A DNA stretch of 64,000 bases, taken from NCBI GenBank assembly GCA_964465375.1, contig CAYXIJ010000004.1, forward strand, positions 1-64,000, given 5' to 3'. The notes under the pieces were generated by a model. It was not told the DNA's origin, did not search any database, and worked only from the letters and a program-made list of their open reading frames with translations. The position numbers and the translations under genes were made by a program. Shown piece by piece: positions 35,598 to 45,005 of the stretch. Positions within the stretch are counted from its first letter, which is position 1; the number at the start of each line of letters is the position of its first letter. This DNA comes from CAJWKT01 sp964465375. Lineage in GTDB: Bacteria > Pseudomonadota > Gammaproteobacteria > Steroidobacterales > Rariloculaceae.

Positions 35598-37043
35598 TTA
35601 TAGGCGAAAGTCCAATGGTGGCAGGCGTTCCCCCAATAATGATCTATACTGAAAATCCACGCCTCGTCGCTGGATCAGCTCCTCGCGCGCATCTTCGATC
35701 AAGGCAGAGTTAGACAGTAGATCAATGGTAGTAGTAGCAAGTGTCCGAGCCGCCACCATCATGCCCTTAGTTCCAATACTCGTACCACCCGCGGCAATAG
35801 CCTGCCAGCTGTGCCCAACCGTGCCGGGAACCCATGTTGCCACTCGCAAACCTACCGTAGGAACAACCCAACTGATATCACCTACATCAGTTGAACCAAG
35901 TCCGTGTTGAAGCTCGAAATCCTGCACTCGGTTCTGTTCACCCACCATTGCATCCGGCTCTACAAAAGAAAGATATAACTGCTCAGCAAAACGCTGCTCA
36001 GTTGGATTATAGGTAATACCTCCAACCTTACGTAAATTACTGTCCATCACCCTTGAAAGTACCGCATTAGGTAAAACACTGTGATTACCATGTATGATTT
36101 CGTAATCAAGACGCGTTTCTGTTCCTTCTGCCGCTCCTTGTGCAGCTGCCAGCACGCGAATCCATAAACTTTCTACCTGAGCTGCGTTACTACCTCGAAC
36201 GTAGTAGAAAACTTCTGAATAATCCGGAACAACGTTTGGTGCATTGCCACCAGCAGTAATTACATAATGGATACGCGCCGTGCTCGGGATATGTTCACGC
36301 ATGAGATTGACCATATAGTTCATAGCCTCCACACCGTCTAACGCCGAACGGCCCACTTGCGGTGCAGAAGAAGCGTGACTAGACAGCCCATAAAATCTAA
36401 ATTTTGCAGAACGATTAGCGAGTGATGTTTGTGGGCTGGCATCGTTCTCATCAGAGGGATGCCAGTGCAATACCACATCTACGTCATCAAATAGTCCTTC
36501 TCGCACCATATAGACCTTCCCTGAACCACCCTCCTCAGCTGGAGTACCGTAATACCGAATGGTTCCTGGTGTAGCTGTGGAAGAGAGCCATTCCTTAGCT
36601 GCTATAGCTGCAGCAGCTGAACCAACACCAAAAAGATGATGGCCACAGGCATGACCAGCAGCCTGTTCAGCCAATGGATCGCGCAAGGGACTAACCGCCT
36701 GGGAAATGCCTGGCAACGCGTCAAATTCTCCCAATAATGCTACTACCGGATGACCGCTACCATAGCTAGCAACAAAGGCCGTGGGAATTCCTGCAACACC
36801 CGCCTCGATCTCAAAACCTTCTAAACTAAGCGTTTCTTGAAGAAGACGTGAGCTCTCAAACTCTAAGTAACCCAACTCTGCCAATCGATATATCTCAAGG
36901 GCAATGCTTTCATAGTTTTCCTCAGCAGACTCCAGCACTCGGGCAGAATCAAGATGGATCTCGTCCGAGGCTCCTCTTGCGACGCCCCAAATGAAAAAGG
37001 ATATTGCGCTAAGCGCCATTACCCCTGATGTTATTTTAGTCAT
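35598..37043 (-). CDS. exported M20 family amidohydrolase (AbgB-like)
   Basis: 481 residues of the M20D family, with a hydrophobic signal segment (about 4-24) and hence probably periplasmic. Metal/catalytic motifs: GEFDALPG, ACGHHLFGVGSAAAAIA, TPAEEGGSGKVYM, and HSWQAIAAGG near the C-terminus. The long form with a lid insertion resembles p-aminobenzoyl-glutamate hydrolase subunit B. The natural substrate is unknown. Its start codon overlaps the DUF7009 gene by four bases. Confidence 0.9.
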   Translation of the reverse strand: MTKITSGVMALSAISFFIWGVARGASDEIHLDSARVLESAEENYESIALEIYRLAELGYLEFESSRLLQETLSLEGFEIEAGVAGIPTAFVASYGSGHPVVALLGEFDALPGISQAVSPLRDPLAEQAAGHACGHHLFGVGSAAAAIAAKEWLSSTATPGTIRYYGTPAEEGGSGKVYMVREGLFDDVDVVLHWHPSDENDASPQTSLANRSAKFRFYGLSSHASSAPQVGRSALDGVEAMNYMVNLMREHIPSTARIHYVITAGGNAPNVVPDYSEVFYYVRGSNAAQVESLWIRVLAAAQGAAEGTETRLDYEIIHGNHSVLPNAVLSRVMDSNLRKVGGITYNPTEQRFAEQLYLSFVEPDAMVGEQNRVQDFELQHGLGSTDVGDISWVVPTVGLRVATWVPGTVGHSWQAIAAGGTSIGTKGMMVAARTLATTTIDLLSNSALIEDAREELIQRRGVDFQYRSLLGERLPPLDFRL

Positions 37044-37411
37044 TGCTTTGCTCCAGGATTAGGGAACGAATCGGTATCCTCATCCCCCTCCCGGGGATTC
37101 AGACATTGGAAATCTTTCTCCACAAGAACTACCAGTTGCTTATCCTTACTCAATGGTAACTGAAAACTGATAGAAACCTGGTCTACTTGATTCCATTGAT
37201 CTACCTTATGACTAGGAAGCGCTATCTGGATACAGTGGTTCTTGTAACTAGCTTGGGCCGGTTCACTAGGGACAACATCGAGCCGATAACTTAAATGATC
37301 CTCAGGTGAAAACTCTAAAGTATCTTCAAGATATCCGTACTTGGTAATTTGAGTGAGTTCGGCCTGAGAAACCCGAACACGCAGCGAGTTACCGCGAATT
37401 CTTAGCTTCAT
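37040..37411 (-). CDS. DUF7009 family small protein
   Basis: 123 residues with the characteristic start MKLRIRGNSLRVRVSQAEL, followed by beta-rich sequence and an acidic C-terminal tail (EGDEDTDS). No catalytic motif. Function unknown. It reads into the secreted M20 gene through an ATGA overlap and is divergent from the HMG-CoA synthase gene. Confidence 0.72.
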   Translation of the reverse strand: MKLRIRGNSLRVRVSQAELTQITKYGYLEDTLEFSPEDHLSYRLDVVPSEPAQASYKNHCIQIALPSHKVDQWNQVDQVSISFQLPLSKDKQLVVLVEKDFQCLNPREGDEDTDSFPNPGAKQ

Positions 37412-37573
37412 CTCTTAGGCTTCCCCTGGTAATCTACTGCAAACAAGTTACCCAGTCTCATCGAGTTAAATGCCAAAGAGGTGATTCTTAAGCCTTTGCC
37501 ATATAATCGCAACTGCATCGGTCAATAAATCGATTACCAGTAACAGGAATGCTTAGCTTGAGGGGCTTGTCAC

Positions 37574-39040
37574 ATGACGGGTAAGTGCGTCGGCATCAGT
37601 GGCCTTGCGGTCTATGTGCCACCTTATCGGGTTGATCTTGAGCGGTGGTGTGATTGGACCAAGAAGCCGTGGGATAAAACCTGCGCTGTAGTAGGACGTA
37701 GCTTCCGAATGCGTGGCCCCCACCAGAGTGTCTACACAATGGCGGCCACTGCTGTCATGCGCCTGATAGAAAATTATCAAATTGACCCCAACCGGGTAAG
37801 ATTTTTAGGATTTGGTACTGAATCTAGTACCGACAACTCGGCGGGAGCCGTTATCATTAAAGGAATGCTGGACGAGGCTCTTCAGGCAAAAGGCCTTCAG
37901 CCACTTAATCGAAATTGTGAGGTTCCCGAGATAAAACATGCTTGTCTCGGTGGCATCTACGCCTTAAAACACGGCTTGCGCTATCTGGCGCTCGAAGAGG
38001 AAGATTCCTGTGCAATAGTAGTAAGCGCAGACATTGCCGAGTACGCTCGTGGGAGCTCAGGAGAGCCTACACAAGGAGCTGGCGCAGTAGCTATGCTGCT
38101 CGAGCAAAAACCAAAAATGTTGGCGGTTGAGTTAAAACATATTGGCTCTGCCTCTGCATACCGAGCCGTTGATTTCCGTAAACCCGTATTGCGAAATATC
38201 ATTCGGGGTACACTCAATTGCCATTTCCAAGACTTGCCCGTGTTTAACGGAAAATACTCCATTACCTGCTATCTGGACGAAACGCTGCATGCACTACAAG
38301 ACATGTTGCGTCGCATGAGGAAAAATCCCTCTGATTATTACCGCAGCCTAAGCGCAGTCTTTATGCATCGGCCCTATCACCGAATGCCAATAACTTCCTT
38401 TGCTATGAGCTATCTTTTTGGACTAGCCAGAAATGGAGAAACAGGGGAAAAAGAGCTTGCCAAACACTGCGGCCGCGCTTCCATAAATGTGGATGAAATA
38501 ATTAGAGAAATGCGCTCGACACCAGATATTCTGCAATTAGTCAAGAATCGAAACATTGATGATGATGTATACCCGTTAAGTATTCAACTACTTAAGAATT
38601 TCTGCGATAGTGATTTTTTTGAAGGTGCTGTGGCCCCAAAAATGGCCTTGGGGTCTGAAGCTATGAAGGACATCGGTAATGTTTACTGTGCAGCTTTGCC
38701 AGCTTGGATAGCTGCGGGATTAGAAGATGCTCTTGTACAAAAACGAGACATTACTGGAGAACAAATACTTGCTGTTGGCTACGGAAGTGGAGATGCAGCA
38801 GAAGCAATCCCTATGGTAGTCATGAAGGGCTGGAAAAAAGCTGCTGCTCAAATAGGTTTTAATCTCTCCCTCCAGCCCCAGCAGAATCTCACCCAAATGC
38901 AGTACGAAAGCCTTCACGATACCGGTGACGCGCAAGGGCTAGAGAGCCCAAATGAAGGATTTATTGTAGACTCAATTGGATCCAGCGAACATCCAGGCTT
39001 CAGCGATGAAGGTATTGAGTATTACAAGTTTGTTCGCTAA
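37574..39040 (+). CDS. mvaS: hydroxymethylglutaryl-CoA synthase
   Basis: A 488-residue thiolase-fold enzyme condensing acetoacetyl-CoA with acetyl-CoA to HMG-CoA, the first committed mevalonate step. Catalytic triad candidates: Glu 83 (GFGTESSTDNS), Cys 124 (IKHACLGGIYAL) and His 265 (FMHRPYHRM), at family spacing. It is longer than typical bacterial MvaS because of the C-terminal extension after about residue 440. GAGGGG precedes the ATG, and a perfect TATAAT lies at 37502-37507, though no good -35 was found. It faces the idi gene and is the only pathway gene besides ispA on the plus strand. Confidence 0.93.
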   Translation: MTGKCVGISGLAVYVPPYRVDLERWCDWTKKPWDKTCAVVGRSFRMRGPHQSVYTMAATAVMRLIENYQIDPNRVRFLGFGTESSTDNSAGAVIIKGMLDEALQAKGLQPLNRNCEVPEIKHACLGGIYALKHGLRYLALEEEDSCAIVVSADIAEYARGSSGEPTQGAGAVAMLLEQKPKMLAVELKHIGSASAYRAVDFRKPVLRNIIRGTLNCHFQDLPVFNGKYSITCYLDETLHALQDMLRRMRKNPSDYYRSLSAVFMHRPYHRMPITSFAMSYLFGLARNGETGEKELAKHCGRASINVDEIIREMRSTPDILQLVKNRNIDDDVYPLSIQLLKNFCDSDFFEGAVAPKMALGSEAMKDIGNVYCAALPAWIAAGLEDALVQKRDITGEQILAVGYGSGDAAEAIPMVVMKGWKKAAAQIGFNLSLQPQQNLTQMQYESLHDTGDAQGLESPNEGFIVDSIGSSEHPGFSDEGIEYYKFVR

Positions 39041-39137
39041 AAAAATTCTTTTCGTTTAATCTTGCGACCTCTTAGTGCGTGAGGAATAATCAACACATTA
39101 GCGCACCAATAACACGCGCTGTAAATGCCGATTCCCT

Positions 39138-39707
39138 CTACCCAGCATGAAGCCCAAGAATCACGCTTAAGTGATTACTCCTTATATTGGCCCATTCCAT
39201 TTTGAACCAAGGTGTGAATTTCTGGGGCTGCTCAGCAAGTTCGGCTTCCAGTTCTCTGATCCCAAGAAATCGCCAATCCGCCACCTCTTTACTATTAGCA
39301 TCCACTCTGCCTTCAAAAAGCCCGTAATAGACCCAACAAAGTTCATGCTCTGCCCCCACACCACCATACTGGGCGTGGTACTGAAATTTATATAAAAAAA
39401 CCAATGGACAATTAAAACCTAACTCCTGGGCTAAACGTCGAGTAACTGCGGCCTCCATGGATTCACCGTACCTGGGATGGGAACAGCACGCATTTGACCA
39501 ATAGTTAGGCCATAGTAATTTTTCTGCGCTACGTTTTTGAATCAATACTTCATTATTAGCGTTAAATATGAATATAGAAAAAGCTCGGTGAAGTATGCCG
39601 TTACCAATATGGCAATCACCCTTGCTTTTATAGCCGATTTCCCTGTCCCTCTCGTCTACTATAATAAGCTCCTCATTAGAGCTACACACAATCTCCCTAT
39701 GAGCCAT
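39138..39707 (-). CDS. idi: isopentenyl-diphosphate delta-isomerase, type I
   Basis: A 189-residue Nudix-fold isomerase converting IPP to DMAPP, needed because the mevalonate route makes only IPP. The catalytic Cys is in SNACCSHP and the catalytic Glu in EHELCWVY; metal-binding His/Glu residues surround them. ATG 39707 is preferred; the TTG one codon upstream is ignored. It overlaps the stop of the reductase-kinase gene by 11 bases. Confidence 0.95.
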   Translation of the reverse strand: MAHREIVCSSNEELIIVDERDREIGYKSKGDCHIGNGILHRAFSIFIFNANNEVLIQKRSAEKLLWPNYWSNACCSHPRYGESMEAAVTRRLAQELGFNCPLVFLYKFQYHAQYGGVGAEHELCWVYYGLFEGRVDANSKEVADWRFLGIRELEAELAEQPQKFTPWFKMEWANIRSNHLSVILGLHAG

Positions 39708-41973
39708 CAAGTGTCACTCCCAGATTTACTGAAATTGCTTGAAACCCAGCATCCTGGATAGCATTAATTACGGGCTCAGTTGCGCCATTACAAATAGCGA
39801 TAATCGACCCTCCTCCCCCTCCTCCAGTCAGTTTTGCACCAAGAGCACCATTTTTTCGTGCTATTTCTACTAGTTGTTCAAGTTCTGGTGTTGATACCTG
39901 GAGAGCATTCAGCATCCCGTGGTTAATATTCATCAGCTCACCCAATGCCTCGATATCTTCATCTTGAATCGCCTTCACGGCACTTAATACTAGTGTGTCA
40001 ATCTCATCAAAAATACGCTCATAAAGTTTTTTGTCCTGTCGCCATGCTTCACGAACCCGACCCACAGTTTTAGCCGTTAAACCCTCGCGGCCAGTGATTC
40101 CGATAACAGCCGGGATCGGTTTGCGGATATTTAGAGGCTCAACTAACGGAGGATCTCCAGGCCGAAATACGAGGGGCTTTGCATAACAGGCTAACGTGTT
40201 GTCTAGGCCACTTGGATTTCCATGGGCAATTTTTTCCGATTCATACGCCAACTGATTCACATCTTCGTTAGAGAGCCCTATCCGATAATGTCGATCAAGT
40301 GCTCGCACTATCGCAACGGCAATCGCAGCAGAACCACCTAATCCCATACTACGAGGTACATCTGGAAATACCTCAATGCACATGCCACGATTACTCAAAC
40401 CAAGCCTATCAAGTATCACACCAGCAGGCCGCTCAAAAGAACGTCGCTCCGCAAAATTTCCTGCCAACTCATACTCAACGCCCCACCTGGGAATCATAAG
40501 CAAAATCCCCTCTTCTCGATCTTCTACAAGGGCCTTTACGGTGATGGGTATAGGCGTGGCAATTGCATGACGCCCATAAACAACTGAATGCTCTCCAAGC
40601 AGAACCACCTTGCCGTAGCCAGTGCCCATTGCAGATTCATTTGGATCTGCTTGTTTATCTAATCCATCAATTCTAAGTTCATTCCTTTTTAGCTCATCAG
40701 CAATTTCCTGGGCTTTCCAGATTTTAACGTCACCACTCTGAATAACACGATCTAAAACTTCATCAAAAATTTCTTCTGACACACCAGCAGCTGTAACCAC
40801 GCTGCGTGCGTGTAATGTCATATGACCCTTCTGGATACCTTCGGTTGCCAAAGCCCGAATTGCCGCAAAATTTTGTGCGAGACCTACAGACGCCATTACC
40901 TTTGCTAATTCAGTGGCTGAACCCACATCAAGCAAATTTAGATTAAGAGATACCGTCGGATTGGAATCGATTGGAGCGCCCACTATCCCCACTTTAATAG
41001 GTAGCTCAATGGCGCCGCAAAGATTTCCATCCTCATCTGACCACCATCGGGTAAGAGAAGTGTACCTACCCCCCCTTGCCGCATACGCATGAGCACCGGC
41101 CTCAATAGCCCGCCAGTCATTACCAGTGGCAATAGCAAGGGGATCGATCCCATTCATAATACCCTTATTGTGAGTAGCAGCCCTGTATGGATCTACTGAA
41201 GCAAAATCAGCTGCAACAATAATGCCGTCACGTGCTTGTTCTCCGGTATAACCGCGACCAGCTAATTCCTTCAACTCAATCTTGCAACTTGCGCGCACTA
41301 ATGAGCGATCAGTTAGATTGGAAAGGATGCGCAAAAATACCTCTCCACCTGTAATCGATTCTATTAAAGGTGCTACACCCTCACACATCCCATTAACCAA
41401 GTTGGCGCCCATGGCATCTCGGGTATCTACCAACAGATGAATAACTAGTGTCCTGCGACCGGTGGAAGGAAGCGGATGAACAAACATTTCGATATCTCTA
41501 GCGCCTCCGCCTCGAGCTACCATATTAGGGTGGAAGCTATTAGCTAAATTCAAAATTTCTTGTGTCCGCTCTTTAATCTTCTGCTTGGCACTCTCGATAT
41601 TTGGTACATCGACCATTTGAATCTGCCCAATCAGAATAGGGTCGGTAGCTTCAGCCTGAAACCCATCGCATTTCCTAATAAGCTTGGAAGCAGCGCCCAA
41701 TGCAGCCACGATAGAAGGCTCTTCAACCACCATAGGCACTATGTATTGCTTGTTATTTACAAGAAGATTCATGCCTAGCCCAAGAGGTAACCCCATAACA
41801 CCAACTACGTTCTCTATCATTCTGTCAGCCGCCGCCAAATCCAGCGTATGACGCCCAGAAGATAACGCACGAAAATCGGTTGCTGTTAATAAACCTCGGT
41901 CGCGCACAATCTTGACTCGTTCTTCTACGCTTAGCTTGTAGAACTCTGGAATTCTTAAGCCACTCTCGTCCAC
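39697..41973 (-). CDS. mvaA-mvaK1: HMG-CoA reductase fused to mevalonate kinase
   Basis: One 758-residue protein with two consecutive pathway enzymes. Residues 1-430 are a class II HMG-CoA reductase: catalytic Glu 84/85 (VEEPS), Lys 270 (HNKGIMNG), Asp 286 (TGNDW) and His 388 (TLHAR), with DAMGANLVNGM. This spacing is nearly that of Pseudomonas mevalonii. After a short linker (about 430-450) follows a GHMP kinase: GKVVLLGEHSVVYG (about 453-467), MGLGGSAAIA (543-552), the Asp in GNPSGLDN (585-592) and LTGGGGGGSII at the C-terminus. No frame break separates the halves. It lies ten bases after the phosphomevalonate kinase gene. Confidence 0.95.
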   Translation of the reverse strand: MDESGLRIPEFYKLSVEERVKIVRDRGLLTATDFRALSSGRHTLDLAAADRMIENVVGVMGLPLGLGMNLLVNNKQYIVPMVVEEPSIVAALGAASKLIRKCDGFQAEATDPILIGQIQMVDVPNIESAKQKIKERTQEILNLANSFHPNMVARGGGARDIEMFVHPLPSTGRRTLVIHLLVDTRDAMGANLVNGMCEGVAPLIESITGGEVFLRILSNLTDRSLVRASCKIELKELAGRGYTGEQARDGIIVAADFASVDPYRAATHNKGIMNGIDPLAIATGNDWRAIEAGAHAYAARGGRYTSLTRWWSDEDGNLCGAIELPIKVGIVGAPIDSNPTVSLNLNLLDVGSATELAKVMASVGLAQNFAAIRALATEGIQKGHMTLHARSVVTAAGVSEEIFDEVLDRVIQSGDVKIWKAQEIADELKRNELRIDGLDKQADPNESAMGTGYGKVVLLGEHSVVYGRHAIATPIPITVKALVEDREEGILLMIPRWGVEYELAGNFAERRSFERPAGVILDRLGLSNRGMCIEVFPDVPRSMGLGGSAAIAVAIVRALDRHYRIGLSNEDVNQLAYESEKIAHGNPSGLDNTLACYAKPLVFRPGDPPLVEPLNIRKPIPAVIGITGREGLTAKTVGRVREAWRQDKKLYERIFDEIDTLVLSAVKAIQDEDIEALGELMNINHGMLNALQVSTPELEQLVEIARKNGALGAKLTGGGGGGSIIAICNGATEPVINAIQDAGFQAISVNLGVTLDGS

Positions 41974-41982
41974 GGCTTCTCC

Positions 41983-42978
41983 TTAAATATGACCGTTAAT
42001 ACAGAGGCCCTGCTTATCAAGGCCAAAGTTGATAATTTTGTACCGACTATTCTCCACCGTTCTCAAAAATGCTTTGAGCGCTCCAGCATCTGCCGAAAAA
42101 GCTAATCCTAGATCTCCTCCGCCCGCTCCACTTATCTTATACGCCACATTATATTTCTTTGCCTCGCTGCCTATCGCCCTGTGTGCACGAGTTACTATAT
42201 CAACACCCATAGCCTCACCTAACTCTCCCAGGCACTCCCCGTATTTAGTCAATGCACTAAGAAATGCTACACCATCATTTTCTGCTGTGGCAGCATGGCC
42301 AATTTTAGCCAAACAAGTCAGCTCCGTTAATTGCTTTGACGCCTGGGCTGGAAATGCATCTTGCCAAGCATTGAATCGCTTTAAAAAGTCTTTCGTCGAT
42401 GCAGAGCTACCCACGCAAATACCCACGAATGCTACACCGCTTGGCAGCTGGATTGAATCAACTACAGGCGCAGAATCTTCTCGTAACTCAAAAGAAATCA
42501 TCGAACCAAAAAGGCTAGCCGCCACATCGAGGCCACTGCCAAATCCGCCCTGTAAGTTCCGATGCCAACTAATAAGTTTTCTCAGGTCCTCGTCGTTTTT
42601 TTTGATACCACCTAAACCCGCGAAAGTACACCAAACTCCTGCCCACGCCGTGAGTGCCGCTGCGCTGGAACCGATCCCAAGCTTACCTAGCTCGCTGTAT
42701 AACGCCCTAGAATCCAAATTCCCTCTCCAAGGATATTCCAAGCGACCATCATTAATTACCATGTCTACTAGGGATAGCCCAGATTCAGCCAATGAGTCAA
42801 ATCTAAACTCCCGCAGTCTGGGAGCCCAGCTCCGAAGATGACACAGGGTCTCGAAATTTTTGGAAATTTCGGCTCGACAGTAACGATCAACTGCTAGAAC
42901 TAGCGCGGGCGCACCTTTGAGTACCGCATATTCACCTAGAACGACAACTTTACCTGGGGCCCTTGCACTGACATTCAC
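41983..42978 (-). CDS. mvaK2: phosphomevalonate kinase (GHMP family)
   Basis: A 331-residue GHMP kinase assigned as phosphomevalonate kinase. It starts SARAPGKVVVLGEYAVLKGAPALVLAVDR, has the nucleotide loop LGIGSSAAALTA, GFGSGLDVAAS and SGAGGGDLG at the C-terminus. The assignment rests on motif pattern and on lying between the decarboxylase and the reductase-kinase fusion, with three and ten bases of spacing, in a cluster otherwise lacking this step. It is not the mevalonate kinase, which is in the fusion. Confidence 0.88.
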   Translation of the reverse strand: MNVSARAPGKVVVLGEYAVLKGAPALVLAVDRYCRAEISKNFETLCHLRSWAPRLREFRFDSLAESGLSLVDMVINDGRLEYPWRGNLDSRALYSELGKLGIGSSAAALTAWAGVWCTFAGLGGIKKNDEDLRKLISWHRNLQGGFGSGLDVAASLFGSMISFELREDSAPVVDSIQLPSGVAFVGICVGSSASTKDFLKRFNAWQDAFPAQASKQLTELTCLAKIGHAATAENDGVAFLSALTKYGECLGELGEAMGVDIVTRAHRAIGSEAKKYNVAYKISGAGGGDLGLAFSADAGALKAFLRTVENSRYKIINFGLDKQGLCINGHI

Positions 42979-42981
42979 GAT

Positions 42982-43959
42982 TCAATCCCACTCTACCCCG
43001 GCTCCGAGTCCACTGCGAATCACTTCCTTCACTCCAGGTACAGACTGAAGAACACCGGCTACGTACTGCACGGCAGAAGGCTCACAAACAGCTTTGACCT
43101 GCGGGCCAGCATCAATGGTGAAAAATACAGGAACACCATCCTGCTGCAGTTTCTGAATTGCATGAATGCACTCGACCGTAGCTCCATTCCAATACATTAG
43201 CGCTGGTTGAGTTGTCATGGCAACGGAGTGCATCTTCAGACAATTAGACTGCGCTACGTCAGCAAGCATTTTAAAATCTCGATTCAAAATAGCACCCCGC
43301 CCCCGCTCTAAGTCTTTAGCGCTAGCATCCAACCAAGCCACATAATAAGGGGAGGTGGCCACAGATCTATTCATACCTTGTCGAGATCCTACTGCCTTTT
43401 CAGATCTATCTGTAAGCGCAATAACAACTCCAAGAGGCCAAGCAGACAATTCAAGCAATGGTTCCGCAAAGCTACCCTCCCCATCTCTGCTTTCATCCGC
43501 ATGCATCTCGACGAATCCACCGAAAACGGAACGGGCGGCAGATCCGGAACCTTGCCGTGCGATAATGCTTAATTCCCGAGGCGATACCTCTAACTTCAAA
43601 GCCACTGATGCAGCTGCCGCCAAGGCAGCAAACCCCGAGGCAGATGATGCCAATCCGGCTCCAAGAGGAAAATTATTCTTGCTAGTAACACTGGCGCAAG
43701 TTTTTATATCCGCACGTTCGCGTAAGATGTTTAAAAACTTCGAGATTCTAGGAACATATTCAGGCCGACTTTCCCCATCCAAAATAAGTTCATCTACTGA
43801 AAGACTTTCCTCAAAGGAAACAACAGTCTCCGAACAAAGCGCATCGAGGGTAATAGATATCGAGCCTACTGCAGGAATGTTCATATTTGAATCTGCCTTA
43901 CCCCAATACTTGATCAAAGCGATATTGGCTCTTGCGGTCGCTTTAGACTGTGAATTCAT
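42982..43959 (-). CDS. mvaD: diphosphomevalonate decarboxylase
   Basis: 325 residues of GHMP-fold mevalonate diphosphate decarboxylase, converting mevalonate-PP to IPP with ATP. Motifs: NIALIKYWGKAD at the start, NFPLGAGLASSASGFAAL, RQGSGSAARSVFGGF and FTIDAGPQVKAVC with the catalytic Asp. It is the first gene of the minus-strand mevalonate operon (mvaD-mvaK2-mvaA-K1-idi). Confidence 0.95.
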   Translation of the reverse strand: MNSQSKATARANIALIKYWGKADSNMNIPAVGSISITLDALCSETVVSFEESLSVDELILDGESRPEYVPRISKFLNILRERADIKTCASVTSKNNFPLGAGLASSASGFAALAAAASVALKLEVSPRELSIIARQGSGSAARSVFGGFVEMHADESRDGEGSFAEPLLELSAWPLGVVIALTDRSEKAVGSRQGMNRSVATSPYYVAWLDASAKDLERGRGAILNRDFKMLADVAQSNCLKMHSVAMTTQPALMYWNGATVECIHAIQKLQQDGVPVFFTIDAGPQVKAVCEPSAVQYVAGVLQSVPGVKEVIRSGLGAGVEWD

Positions 43960-44011
43960 AGTTAAGGATAATCGTAGCGCTTTATACAGGAATATTTAGA
44001 GCGCTCTTTCG

Positions 44012-44938
44012 ATGGTACGATGGACAACCATGATAGCACGACATCAAAAAATGCCCTTCGGACAGCGGATGGATAACTATATTCAGCGGGTCGAAAAAAA
44101 ACTAGTCGAAATTTTAGCTGATGAAAGTAGTGCCCCAACACCACTTCAAGAAGCCATGAATTATGCAGTTTTTGGAGCCGGAAAACGGATTCGGCCATTG
44201 CTGAGCTATGCTAGTGGAGAACTTCTGGACCTAAAAGACAGTGTTATTGATGCAATTGCAGCTTCGATAGAATTGGTGCATACCTACTCTTTAGTTCATG
44301 ATGACTTGCCGGCTATGGATAATGATGATCTTCGCCGCGGTCGTGCGGCGACTCATAGAGAATTTGATGAAGCCGTAGCGATTCTAGCTGGAGACGCCTT
44401 ACAAACACTTGCCTTCTATTGCCTAACCTCTGATCCCGAGCTTTGCAAACAAACCAAAGCTCAGACAAAAATTATACACTGGCTAGCTAGAGCAGCCGGC
44501 CCACGCGGGATGGTTGGAGGGCAAACACTGGACATTTTAGTTGAGGGTAAGCAGGCTAATGAGACTTTGCTAAAAGATATCTATAAACGCAAAACTGGTG
44601 AACTCATTCGGGCTGCTATTATGATGCCGACCGAACTCACAAAAATTAGCACCCAAGAAAAACGTAGTCTCGATAAATTTGCACAAAACATTGGTCTTGC
44701 GTTTCAGATTCGAGATGATCTCCTAGAAGTAGAAGAAGACACCATAACTCTCGGTAAAAGCGCCCAATCGGACAAGAAACAATTAAAAGCTACTTATCCA
44801 TCTATGCTAGGTATTGAGCAAGCACATCAAAAGTTAAATGAAGTCTATGGTCTGGCGCTGGACGCACTGCAGACATTTGGCGATAGCTCGGAAAGCTTAA
44901 TTAAATTATCCGAGCTTATTATCAGTCGAAAAAAATAG
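44012..44938 (+). CDS. ispA: farnesyl (geranyl) diphosphate synthase
   Basis: Up to 308 residues of trans-prenyltransferase making geranyl/farnesyl diphosphate from IPP and DMAPP. The first aspartate motif is DDLPAMDNDD (with the two-residue insertion of bacterial FPP synthases), the second FQIRDDLLEV; FGAGKRIRPLLSY is also typical. The start is uncertain: ATG at 44012, 44030, 44051 or 44069 are in frame, and the last fits the usual family length best. It is divergent from mvaD, sharing an intergenic region of only about 50-110 bases. Confidence 0.94.
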   Translation: MVRWTTMIARHQKMPFGQRMDNYIQRVEKKLVEILADESSAPTPLQEAMNYAVFGAGKRIRPLLSYASGELLDLKDSVIDAIAASIELVHTYSLVHDDLPAMDNDDLRRGRAATHREFDEAVAILAGDALQTLAFYCLTSDPELCKQTKAQTKIIHWLARAAGPRGMVGGQTLDILVEGKQANETLLKDIYKRKTGELIRAAIMMPTELTKISTQEKRSLDKFAQNIGLAFQIRDDLLEVEEDTITLGKSAQSDKKQLKATYPSMLGIEQAHQKLNEVYGLALDALQTFGDSSESLIKLSELIISRKK

Positions 44939-45005
44939 AGCGCCTCTCTTTTACTTTATAATTCTAATAGAACAACAGCAATTTTAATAAAAATCTTTTT
45001 CGACT

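Noticed and set aside
42029..42841. Long plus-strand open frame of 270 codons
   Set aside because: It lies antisense over the phosphomevalonate kinase gene, has low-complexity Ser/Pro/Ala composition and no recognisable motif; the minus-strand frame has clear family motifs.
43355..43999. Plus-strand open frame of 214 codons
   Set aside because: Antisense to mvaD, whose motifs are unambiguous; composition is that of a shadow frame.
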